Of a DNA stretch of 64,000 bases, positions 27,290-35,467 are shown piece after piece. Each line of letters starts with the position of its first letter. Position 1 is the first letter of the stretch. The stretch is taken from positions 372,001 to 436,000 of the forward strand of contig NZ_LT629741.1 of assembly GCF_900105135.1 (NCBI RefSeq). Reading direction: 5' to 3'. This DNA comes from Gramella sp. MAR_2010_147 (GTDB lineage: Bacteria > Bacteroidota > Bacteroidia > Flavobacteriales > Flavobacteriaceae). The notes below the pieces were generated by a model, which ran no database searches, was not told the DNA's origin, and saw only the letters and a list, made by a program, of their open reading frames with translations. A program made the position numbers and the translations under genes.

Positions 27290-27420
27290 GATGGCTCATT
27301 TTGTCAATCTCATAATTCTCGCATCGATTTCAATAAAAAGTTTTGCCCGTAATATTATTTGAATACCTTTAATCAAGATTTCGAGGAAAAACCGTGAAAA
27401 AACTTCAAGAAAATATCAAT

Positions 27421-27507
27421 ATGATCAACAGGAAAACTTCTTTCCGCTGTACTTTGATTAATATGATCATGACCGGTATTACCCCTTATGGGGTCCTTGC
27501 TATATAA
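27421..27507 (+). CDS. Candidate leader peptide upstream of thrABC
   Basis: A 28-codon frame starts at ATG 27421 (or nine codons earlier at GTG 27394) and ends at TAA 27505-27507, 58 bp before the thrA ATG. Residues 13-21 read INMIMTGIT, so seven of nine are Ile, Met or Thr, the amino acids that depend on the homoserine branch. Thr codons are residues 6, 11, 18 and 21. An ACCCC/GGGGT hairpin with loop TTAT (27481-27494) covers codons 21-25. The gene order and codon content suggest regulation by ribosome stalling. No strong terminator with a T-run is visible between it and thrA, so the mechanism is uncertain. Confidence 0.6.
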   Translation: MINRKTSFRCTLINMIMTGITPYGVLAI

Positions 27508-27565
27508 CTTTCGTCCGTACACCTATATCTTAATATTTATAAATTTTTCTAAAACAATTTCAGTT

Positions 27566-30013
27566 ATGCATATCCTGAAATTTGGCGGTTCATCTTTAGC
27601 TAGTTCTGAACGTATAAAGTTGGTTGCCCAAACCATAAAAAATCATCTTGAAAAAGACACTGTTGTGTGTGTTTTTTCAGCATTCGGTGGAGTGACCAAC
27701 GACCTTCTACTTATGGCTGAAATGGCTGCAAAAGAAGATGAGTCTTATAAAGAAATTCTTTTAAAGAATGAAAAAAGACATTTTGAAGTAGTAAAAGAAC
27801 TTATTCCGGTCACTGCTCAAAGTGCAATCTTAAGTAAAGTAAAAAATCAATTTAATCGACTTGAGACCCTGTATGAAGGAGTTTTTCTGCTGAATGAACT
27901 ATCAGATAAAACAAAACATGTGATCTCAGGTTTTGGAGAAACCTTAAGCTCTCAAATTATTTCTGAATATTTTAAAAGCCTTAAAATTGATAGTTTGTGG
28001 GTGGATTCAAGCGAGCTTATTGTTTGTAAGAACCTTAATGAGAAAGTCCAGGTGAATTATGAAAGAACCAATTCAAATCTAAAAGAGTTCTTTAAAGAAA
28101 AGAACGCCGATCTTTTTATAGTTCCGGGTTTTGTAGCCAAAAACGATCTGGGAGTGCCAAGTACTTTAGGGCGTGGAGGTTCAGATTTTACTGCCGCGAT
28201 TATAGCCGGAGCCTTGGAAGTAGATAAAGTATTAATCTATACGGATGTAAACGGAATGTTTACGGCTAATCCAAGCCTGGTTCCACAAGCTTATCCTTTA
28301 AAAGAAATTTCTTATGAAGAGGCTATGGAGCTTTCTCATTTTGGAGCAAAAGTTTTGTATCCGCCTACTTTGCAACCATTGCTAGATAAGAATATTGAAA
28401 TACATATTAAAAATACCTTTGAACCTGATAATCCTGGAACTTTAATTTCAAAGTCAAGTAAGAAAAACTTTAGATGGGTTACAGGAATTACCCATATAGA
28501 TTCCATTAAGCTTTTAAATATTGAGGGAAGTGGGATGGTTGGTATTCCTGGCTTTTCCAAACGTTTCTTTGAGATCCTTTTTCAGGAAAATATCAATGTG
28601 GTCCTTATTACCCAGGCATCTTCAGAACATAGTATTTGTATTGCGGTAAAAGATGATGAAGCTTATAAAGCGAAAGAAGCCCTGGATGAAGCGTTTGAAG
28701 TGGAGATAGGCTATAAAAAAATCAAACCGGTAGAGATTGAAGAAAATGTTTCTATTATTGCCCTGGTAGGAGACCGCATGAAGAGTCATCATGGCTTAAG
28801 TGGAAAGATGTTTAGCGCGCTTGGAAACAATAATATCAATATTAGAGCTATTGCACAGGGTTCTTCTGAAAGGAATATATCTGCCGTAATCGCAAAAAAA
28901 GATGTTGTTAAAGCCCTGAATACACTACATGAACAATTTTTCGAAGTTCCTTCAAAAGAACTTAACTTATTTATTACGGGAGTTGGAAATGTTGGAAGTA
29001 AACTTCTGGATCAGCTAAAGAAACAGGAAAAGTATCTTCTGGATAAATTAAGGCTGAAAGTACGGGTTTTAGGACTTTCGAATTCTAAACAGATGGTATT
29101 TGATGACAATGGGATAGATCTTCAAAACTGGAAGGAAGCCCTATCTAATGGGAAAAGAGCTGATAAGCAAAAGTTCTTTGACAGCGTAAAAGAACTCAAT
29201 CTTAGGAATAGCATTTTTGTAGATAATACAGCAAGTCCAGATATTTCTGGTTGGTATAAAAATTATCTGGCAAACTCAATTTCAGTAGTAACCTGCAATA
29301 AAATTGCCTGTGCAGATGCATTTGAGAACTATCAAAATCTCCAGGATCTCACCAGGGAATATGGCGCTTCATTTTTATATGAAACTAATGTGGGGGCTGG
29401 TCTCCCAATCATTGATACCTTACAAAACCTTGTTGCATCTGGAGATAGAATAACAAAGATACAGGCGGTTCTTTCTGGAAGCCTGAACTTTGTGTTTAAT
29501 AGCTACAATGGCTCAGAACCATTTTATAAAGTGGTTGAAACTGCTATGAAAGAAGGCTTTACTGAACCCGATCCAAAAATAGACCTGAGCGGAGTGGATG
29601 TAGCCAGAAAGATCCTTATCCTCGCCAGAGAGAGTGGTTTGCAACTTGAACTGGATGATATTGAGAGAGAAGACTTTCTTTCTGAGGAAAGTCTTAATTC
29701 GGAAAGCAATGCGAAATTTTTTGAATTGCTAAAACAGGATGAAGAGAATTTCAAAAAAATGTATGATCAGGTAGATGCGAATAATGCCGAATTAAAATAC
29801 GTAGCTCAATTGGAAGATGGGAAAGCAAAAGTAGGCCTGCAGGAAGTTGGTGCCCAGCATCCATTTGCAAACTTAAGCGGAAGTGATAATATCGTTTTAT
29901 TCTTTACTGAACGATATCCCGAGCAGCCATTAATAGTAAAAGGAGCAGGAGCAGGAGCAGAGGTTACCGCTTCTGGAATTTTTGCCGATATTATAAGAAT
30001 AGGAAAGAAGTAA
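27566..30013 (+). CDS. thrA: Bifunctional aspartokinase I / homoserine dehydrogenase I
   Basis: ATG 27566 gives MHILKFGGSSLASSERIKLV, the normal aspartokinase start; an in-frame ATG at 27488 lies inside the leader ORF and is rejected. The 815-residue protein has an aspartokinase domain (FGGSS near residues 6-10, GRGGSDFTA near 210), ACT regulatory repeats (about 305-460) and a homoserine dehydrogenase domain opening with ITGVGNVGSK near 470. It performs the first and third steps from aspartate to threonine and methionine. Fusion of both activities matches ThrA/MetL proteins, and the following thrB and thrC genes fix the name. Feedback by threonine through the ACT region is likely. Confidence 0.96.
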   Translation: MHILKFGGSSLASSERIKLVAQTIKNHLEKDTVVCVFSAFGGVTNDLLLMAEMAAKEDESYKEILLKNEKRHFEVVKELIPVTAQSAILSKVKNQFNRLETLYEGVFLLNELSDKTKHVISGFGETLSSQIISEYFKSLKIDSLWVDSSELIVCKNLNEKVQVNYERTNSNLKEFFKEKNADLFIVPGFVAKNDLGVPSTLGRGGSDFTAAIIAGALEVDKVLIYTDVNGMFTANPSLVPQAYPLKEISYEEAMELSHFGAKVLYPPTLQPLLDKNIEIHIKNTFEPDNPGTLISKSSKKNFRWVTGITHIDSIKLLNIEGSGMVGIPGFSKRFFEILFQENINVVLITQASSEHSICIAVKDDEAYKAKEALDEAFEVEIGYKKIKPVEIEENVSIIALVGDRMKSHHGLSGKMFSALGNNNINIRAIAQGSSERNISAVIAKKDVVKALNTLHEQFFEVPSKELNLFITGVGNVGSKLLDQLKKQEKYLLDKLRLKVRVLGLSNSKQMVFDDNGIDLQNWKEALSNGKRADKQKFFDSVKELNLRNSIFVDNTASPDISGWYKNYLANSISVVTCNKIACADAFENYQNLQDLTREYGASFLYETNVGAGLPIIDTLQNLVASGDRITKIQAVLSGSLNFVFNSYNGSEPFYKVVETAMKEGFTEPDPKIDLSGVDVARKILILARESGLQLELDDIEREDFLSEESLNSESNAKFFELLKQDEENFKKMYDQVDANNAELKYVAQLEDGKAKVGLQEVGAQHPFANLSGSDNIVLFFTERYPEQPLIVKGAGAGAEVTASGIFADIIRIGKK

Positions 30014-30015
30014 TT

Positions 30016-30936
30016 ATGGAACAATTAAAAGTTTTTGCGCCGGCTACAGTAGCCAATCTTTCCTGCGGATTTGATGTTCTCGGATGTTGCCTGGATTCTG
30101 TAGGTGATGAAATGTTCATTAAAAAGAATGATCTTAATGAGATTAGAATTACTAAAGTTACTGGCCAGAGTCTGCCTATGGAAGCCGATCAAAATGTGGC
30201 CGGAGTTGCCGTGAAATCGCTTTTGAAAGAATTGGATTCGAATCAGGGATTTGATATTGAAATTTCTAAAAAAATCAAACCGGGTAGCGGCATAGGAAGT
30301 AGTGCCGCAAGTTCAGCGGGTGCTGTTTTTGCGGTAAATAAGATTCTTGGGGAACCGTTTAACCCCCATCAGCTAATATCTTTTGCCATGCAGGGAGAAT
30401 TGCTGGCAAGTGGTAATGCCCATGCAGATAATGTGGCGCCGGCAATATTAGGTGGTTTCAGCCTGGTAAGAAGTTACTGCCCTTTAGAGGTACTTAGTTT
30501 GCCTGTTCCTGAAGAATTAAGAGTGGTAGTGCTTCACCCGATGATAGAAATAAAAACGAAAGATTCCCGCTCTATTATAAAACAAAATGTAAGTTTAAAA
30601 TCTGCCATTAACCAATGGGGAAATTTAGGGGCACTGGTTAGTGCGCTCTATACCGAAGATTATGAACTATTGGGAAGAAGCCTTCAGGATGAAATTGTAG
30701 AACCGGTACGATCTATCCTGATACCTTATTTTCAGGATCTTGATGAACTTGTAACTGAAAAAGGTGCCTTAGGATTTGGTATATCAGGTTCGGGGCCTTC
30801 AGTATATGCTTTGTGCAAGGGAGATGAGAATGCCCATAAAGTAAAAGATGCTATGGAAACATTTTATTCAGATAAAAATATAGATTTTGACCTGCATTTA
30901 TCAGCGATCAATAAACATGGAGTAAAAATATTATGA
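30016..30936 (+). CDS. thrB: Homoserine kinase
   Basis: The 306-residue GHMP kinase starts two bases after thrA stops. The N-terminus KVFAPATVANLSCGFDVLG is characteristic of homoserine kinases, and the ATP-binding motif PGSGIGSSAASSAGAVFA lies near residue 95. The C-terminal GFGISGSGPSVYAL is the third GHMP motif. It phosphorylates homoserine to O-phosphohomoserine, the substrate of the next gene product. Its end overlaps the thrC start by four bases (ATGA), indicating translational coupling. Confidence 0.96.
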   Translation: MEQLKVFAPATVANLSCGFDVLGCCLDSVGDEMFIKKNDLNEIRITKVTGQSLPMEADQNVAGVAVKSLLKELDSNQGFDIEISKKIKPGSGIGSSAASSAGAVFAVNKILGEPFNPHQLISFAMQGELLASGNAHADNVAPAILGGFSLVRSYCPLEVLSLPVPEELRVVVLHPMIEIKTKDSRSIIKQNVSLKSAINQWGNLGALVSALYTEDYELLGRSLQDEIVEPVRSILIPYFQDLDELVTEKGALGFGISGSGPSVYALCKGDENAHKVKDAMETFYSDKNIDFDLHLSAINKHGVKIL

Positions 30937-32228
30937 AGTATTTCAGCTTAAATAACAGGGAGCATACCAGTAATTTTGAAAATGCTGTGGTTCGCGGATT
31001 AGCTCCGGACAAGGGACTTTACTTCCCGGATGAGATCAAAAAACTTCCTGCCTCTTTTTTTCAAAGTATTGAAAATCTGGATAAAACAGAGATTTCCTTT
31101 GAAGTTATTAAGGCTTACGTAGGAGATGAAATTCCAGATTCAGCATTGATAAATATTATCGAAGAGACGATAGATTTTGAATTTCCGGTTGTGGAGGTCG
31201 AGGAAAATATTAGTACTCTGGAATTGTTTCACGGGCCAACACTTGCTTTTAAAGATGTGGGAGCACGCTTTATGGCCGGTAGTCTTGGACATTTTATTAA
31301 AAAAGGCAACCTTGGTAAAATTACCGTTTTGGTGGCTACATCTGGCGATACCGGCGGTGCGGTTGCAAATGGTTTTCTAGGGGTTGAAGGGATTGATGTA
31401 GTAATTCTTTATCCCAAAGGAAAAGTGAGTAAAATCCAGGAGAAGCAGCTTACCACTTTAGAAGATAATATCACTGCTTTAGAAGTTGACGGAACCTTTG
31501 ATGATTGCCAGACCATGGTAAAAAAAGCTTTTCTAGATTCAGATATTACAGATAAAAGAAAGCTTACTTCAGCAAACTCAATAAATGTTGCGAGGTGGTT
31601 GCCACAAATGTTCTATTACTTCTTTGCGTATAAACAACTAAAATGGAAAGATCGAAAACTGGTGTTTTCAGTACCTAGTGGAAATTTTGGTAATATTTGC
31701 GCCGGTTTGCTTGCCAGGAAGATGGGATTACCAATAGACCGTTTTGTGGCTTCAAATAATGCCAATAATACCGTTACAGATTACCTCGAGACAGCGAAAT
31801 ATAAACCTAAACCAAGTGTGCAGACAATTTCCAACGCTATGGATGTAGGTGATCCCAGTAATTTTGTAAGAGTTCTTAAAATATTCAGGAATGAACATTC
31901 AGCTTTAAAGGAACATTTTTCTGCTTATAGTTTTGATGATTTGCAGACTAAGAAAGCGATGAAGGATGTATATGAAAAAACAGGTTATGTGATGGATCCT
32001 CATGGAGCGGTTGGATACTTAGGGCTTCAGAAATTCATGGAAAGTAATCCCGGTTATTACGGAGCTTTTTTAGAAACTGCCCATCCTGTAAAATTCCTGG
32101 ATACGGTAGAGGAAGCTATTAATGATAAACTGGCAATTCCAGATGCCATACAAGGCTTGATGAATAAACAAAAAAAATCCCTTCAAATCAATCATTACAA
32201 GGATTTGAAGGAATTTTTATTAAACTAA
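30933..32228 (+). CDS. thrC: Threonine synthase
   Basis: The 431-residue protein begins MKYFSLNNREHTSNFENAVV, the usual threonine synthase opening. FHGPTLAFKDVGARF near residue 100 contains the PLP-binding Lys. VATSGDTGGAVANGF and FSVPSGNFGNICAGL are also typical. It converts O-phosphohomoserine to threonine. The C-terminal codons include an inverted repeat (32175-32216) that can form a terminator hairpin, so transcription control and coding overlap here. The convergent S10 peptidase gene ends four bases after the stop. Confidence 0.96.
   Translation: MKYFSLNNREHTSNFENAVVRGLAPDKGLYFPDEIKKLPASFFQSIENLDKTEISFEVIKAYVGDEIPDSALINIIEETIDFEFPVVEVEENISTLELFHGPTLAFKDVGARFMAGSLGHFIKKGNLGKITVLVATSGDTGGAVANGFLGVEGIDVVILYPKGKVSKIQEKQLTTLEDNITALEVDGTFDDCQTMVKKAFLDSDITDKRKLTSANSINVARWLPQMFYYFFAYKQLKWKDRKLVFSVPSGNFGNICAGLLARKMGLPIDRFVASNNANNTVTDYLETAKYKPKPSVQTISNAMDVGDPSNFVRVLKIFRNEHSALKEHFSAYSFDDLQTKKAMKDVYEKTGYVMDPHGAVGYLGLQKFMESNPGYYGAFLETAHPVKFLDTVEEAINDKLAIPDAIQGLMNKQKKSLQINHYKDLKEFLLN
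32175..32216. terminator. Bidirectional terminator inside the thrC 3' coding end
   Basis: Fifteen-base arms (32175-32189 and 32202-32216) pair with a single mismatch around a 12-base loop. T-runs lie on both sides: TTTTT after the right arm on the plus strand and eight T after the left arm on the minus strand. It can serve thrC and the convergent S10 peptidase gene. On the minus strand, it would stop transcription within the thrC coding region. Confidence 0.75.
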
Positions 32229-32232
32229 TACC

Positions 32233-33720
32233 TTAATATTTCGCAGGATTTTCACCAGGAAGACTATTTAGAATAAAATCTCTAAGATCGTCATTGGCCT
32301 TTTTGAGATCTTCATTTCTTAAATACATCATATGGCCGCTTCGGTAACCTTTAAAACTGAGGCGGTCTTTCATTTTTCCACTAGGGTCAAGCTGCCACAT
32401 AGAGTATTTTGCGTTGAAATAAGTGGTCGCACCATCATAATAACCAGACTGGATCAATACATCTAAATTTGCATTTTGAGCCATCGCCTGTCTCAGGTTT
32501 TCACCTGTATTATTTCCACTTCGGTCCCATGGATGAACGGGGCCGAACATAAAATACTTCAAGTCTGTTTTAAACTTTAATTCTTCTCTCAAGTAATAAT
32601 TAATCGCAGGGGTAAAGGAGTGCAGCCATGAAGTCAATTCAGCATTATAATCTGGGTTATCACCAGCTTCTTTAGAATCGAGACCTCGATATCTTGAATC
32701 CAGGCGTCCTACCGTATAACCCTCTTTTTCCCTTAAAAGATCTTTCCAGAAATACCTAAATGGTACTTCAAGGTTATTCTGAAGGATCACTTCTTTTTTA
32801 ATTCCTGAATAATAGGCCATTTTTTCAGCTACTTCCTGTTTTTTGACATCGTCAGTAAAACCACCTTTTACCAGGACAGGTAACAATTCATTGATGGCAT
32901 AATCTTCAACTTCAGGTAATAATTCATCAAGATCTTTGCTTTGTAATTCTGCCGGCAATACCTTATGATACCAGGCAGCTGCTGCAAAATAGGGTAGTCT
33001 GTTCGCCACTTCAACAGGACCCTCACGATCCAGGCCAATTTCAGTAGGAGAAACGAGGATCACTCCATTAAGATACATCCACTGGCTATTCTGTAATTCC
33101 AGTGCTAAACCAGAAACCCTGGTGGTACCGTAGCTTTCTCCAATAAGATATTTAGGAGATAACCATCGATTTTTTCTGGTTACAAAGGTGTTGAGCCATT
33201 CTGCCAGATATTGAATATCTGCCTGTACCCCAAAGAATTTTTTTTTGTCTACCTTTCCTTCAGTATCTGGAATTGGCCTGGAGTAGCCTGTATTTACAGG
33301 GTTTACATATACTATATCTGCAATATCAAGAATTGAGTGCGGGTTTTCTTTAATCCCGTAAGGCTGAACCGGGAAACCCTCTTCATCAATCTTTAGAACC
33401 CGGGGCCCTGTATAAGCAATGTGCATCCAAACCGAGGCAGAACCGGGACCTCCGTTAAAAGAAATCACCAAAGGCCTGTTTTCATTATTCTTTACACCAT
33501 TTTTAGTGTAATAAGTATAGAAAAGACTGGCGACAGGTTCTCTGTCTTCATTCCAAAGAGGCATCATACCGGTTTCTGCAGTATAAGCAATGGATTTTCC
33601 ATTGATAGTTACAGAATGCTGGGTAGTGACAGAAGTATCGGTGGGAATTTTAACTTTTTGAGCCTGAGTTTCAACAATGCAGATTGAAATTAAAAGGATT
33701 AATATGGTAAGCTTTTTCAT
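32233..33720 (-). CDS. Secreted serine carboxypeptidase-like peptidase, family S10
   Basis: The 495-residue protein has a signal peptide (LTILILLISICIVETQAQ). Family S10 marks are the oxyanion-hole motif FNGGPGSASVWMH near residue 90, the nucleophile Ser in IGESYGTTR near residue 190, a late Asp in QSGYYDGATTYFNA and the His in YRSGHMMYL near residue 470. Members remove C-terminal amino acids at acid or neutral pH. It should be periplasmic or exported. The gene shares its strand with the UbiB-like gene 29 bp upstream. Confidence 0.92.
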   Translation of the reverse strand: MKKLTILILLISICIVETQAQKVKIPTDTSVTTQHSVTINGKSIAYTAETGMMPLWNEDREPVASLFYTYYTKNGVKNNENRPLVISFNGGPGSASVWMHIAYTGPRVLKIDEEGFPVQPYGIKENPHSILDIADIVYVNPVNTGYSRPIPDTEGKVDKKKFFGVQADIQYLAEWLNTFVTRKNRWLSPKYLIGESYGTTRVSGLALELQNSQWMYLNGVILVSPTEIGLDREGPVEVANRLPYFAAAAWYHKVLPAELQSKDLDELLPEVEDYAINELLPVLVKGGFTDDVKKQEVAEKMAYYSGIKKEVILQNNLEVPFRYFWKDLLREKEGYTVGRLDSRYRGLDSKEAGDNPDYNAELTSWLHSFTPAINYYLREELKFKTDLKYFMFGPVHPWDRSGNNTGENLRQAMAQNANLDVLIQSGYYDGATTYFNAKYSMWQLDPSGKMKDRLSFKGYRSGHMMYLRNEDLKKANDDLRDFILNSLPGENPAKY

Positions 33721-33749
33721 TTTAGTATATGAATTCTAAGGGTTTAAAT

Positions 33750-35420
33750 TTATTTTTTATTGTTTAAGTTTTCATCTCTAAATATAATCACATAGCTAAG
33801 GATGATCGCTCCAGCTGCTGCTAATAGAAAAAATAGCATCGCAAGGCCGGGATAGCCAAAAATTGTAAAATCTGAAGGTACCTGCATTAGCATGGAAGCA
33901 CCGATGATCATAGATGCAATGATAAGACCTAATGTAATCCTGTTAGCAACCTTTTGGAAACCATCGGTGACACGTTTTTCGTCTATTGCGTCAATTTTTA
34001 TTTTGAATTCGTTGTTTGCCAGGTTTTCTGAAATTCGGTTCATTCGTTCCGGCATTTTTTCAACAAAATGCTTGGATTCAATGAGCGTGCTAAAGAAATT
34101 CTCAGGCTTTAGTTCATTAAGCATTTTTTTCCTCATGATCTCATGAACGTTTCTCTGAATTGCAGCCCGAAGGTCAAATTCAGGATCCAGCATCGCTACG
34201 ATTTGATCGAGGTTCAATAGAATTTTTCCAAGAATATTGATCTCTACAGGAAGTTTGATGTGTGTGGTAAGGGCAAGCCGATTGAGCTGGATCAAAATCC
34301 TGCCGGTTTGAAGATCTTTAGCAAGACTGTTCTCACTCTCCATGATCACATCGCTCACCGTTTTTGAGAATTGTTTCTTTTGAGAATCTTCAGTTAATTC
34401 ACTCATTTTTAGGAGTGAATGGGCGGTTTTCTCTCCATTACTCTGGCTAATAGCCAAAAGAAGTTCAATGAGATTTTCCTGAAGTTGGGGTGTGAACCTC
34501 GCCACCATTCCCAGATCTATTAGAGCGATCTTATTATCGTCAGTAAATTTTATGTTCCCGGGATGGGGATCTGCATGAGCAAATCCGTCATTGATGATCT
34601 GTTGCAGGTAAGCTTCTACCAGCTCTTCCACTAATTCAGAATAATCATTTTCCATTTGGCGCAGAGGGGAAAGGGAAGTGATCTTCTTTCCGCTTACAAA
34701 TTCCATGGTCAACACTCTGGATGTACTGTAGTCATCCACCGGCGCAGGGATGAGCAAATGTTCGTACGCCTGCAGGTTCTTTTTTAAAGTCTTAAGATTC
34801 TGAGCTTCCTTTTTATAATCCAGTTCATTGATCAGGATACGTCTTAATTCAGCAAAGACTTCATCAATAGCATACGTTTTAGCAGATTCCAGGTGATTTA
34901 CAGCCAAAGCAGTAAGTTCATCTAGGGTATCCAGATCTTCCATGAATTGCTTTGCAATCCCGGGTCTTTGAATTTTCACCGCTACTGGTCTTCCTGAATG
35001 TAATTCGGCACGATGTACCTGCCCAATCGAAGCGCTGGCCAGTGGCTTTTCTTCAAAAGAATTGAATGCTTTTGAAATTTTAGTGCCAAGCTCTTTTTCA
35101 ACAATTTCTTTAACTTCTTCAAAGGGCACAGGAGAAACATTGTCCTGCAAATTTGCGAGCGCATTCAAGTATTCATCTGGTAATAAATCTGGTCTGGTAG
35201 AAAGCAATTGCCCCAGCTTGATATAAGTGGGCCCCATTGCCTTAAGGTCTTCTACCAACTCCTCTGGTGTCTGATCAAATTTATGTTCTTCGTCTTCTTC
35301 TGATAAATCATTATTTAAGGCGACGTTACTGGTCTGGCGAAATAAATCACTGTTCCAGTACTTGATCATAAAACGAATGAATTTATAATACCTTCTAATC
35401 TTATCTGGCGTATTGCTCAT
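33750..35420 (-). CDS. ABC1/AarF/UbiB-family atypical kinase
   Basis: The 556-residue protein shows the UbiB family plan. The KxGQ motif is in GPTYIKLGQLLSTRPDLLP near residue 55, followed by the alanine-rich loop ASIGQVHRAEL and the ATP Lys in VAVKIQRPG. The catalytic and metal-binding parts are NDGFAHADPHPGN and IALIDLGMV. Two hydrophobic segments at the C-terminus anchor it in the membrane. The family supports ubiquinone or other quinone biosynthesis and lipid homeostasis. Flavobacteria mainly use menaquinone, so a direct ubiquinone role is doubtful. Confidence 0.9.
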   Translation of the reverse strand: MSNTPDKIRRYYKFIRFMIKYWNSDLFRQTSNVALNNDLSEEDEEHKFDQTPEELVEDLKAMGPTYIKLGQLLSTRPDLLPDEYLNALANLQDNVSPVPFEEVKEIVEKELGTKISKAFNSFEEKPLASASIGQVHRAELHSGRPVAVKIQRPGIAKQFMEDLDTLDELTALAVNHLESAKTYAIDEVFAELRRILINELDYKKEAQNLKTLKKNLQAYEHLLIPAPVDDYSTSRVLTMEFVSGKKITSLSPLRQMENDYSELVEELVEAYLQQIINDGFAHADPHPGNIKFTDDNKIALIDLGMVARFTPQLQENLIELLLAISQSNGEKTAHSLLKMSELTEDSQKKQFSKTVSDVIMESENSLAKDLQTGRILIQLNRLALTTHIKLPVEINILGKILLNLDQIVAMLDPEFDLRAAIQRNVHEIMRKKMLNELKPENFFSTLIESKHFVEKMPERMNRISENLANNEFKIKIDAIDEKRVTDGFQKVANRITLGLIIASMIIGASMLMQVPSDFTIFGYPGLAMLFFLLAAAGAIILSYVIIFRDENLNNKK

Positions 35421-35467
35421 GAATGTAGAAAATGGTTAGGTGCCTAAATTTATAAAATTAAGGGACA

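Noticed and set aside
27488..27565. Longer thrA starting at the ATG at 27488
   Set aside because: The added 26 residues are hydrophobic and unlike aspartokinase N-termini; the ATG lies inside the leader ORF, and MHILKFGGSS at 27566 is the family start.
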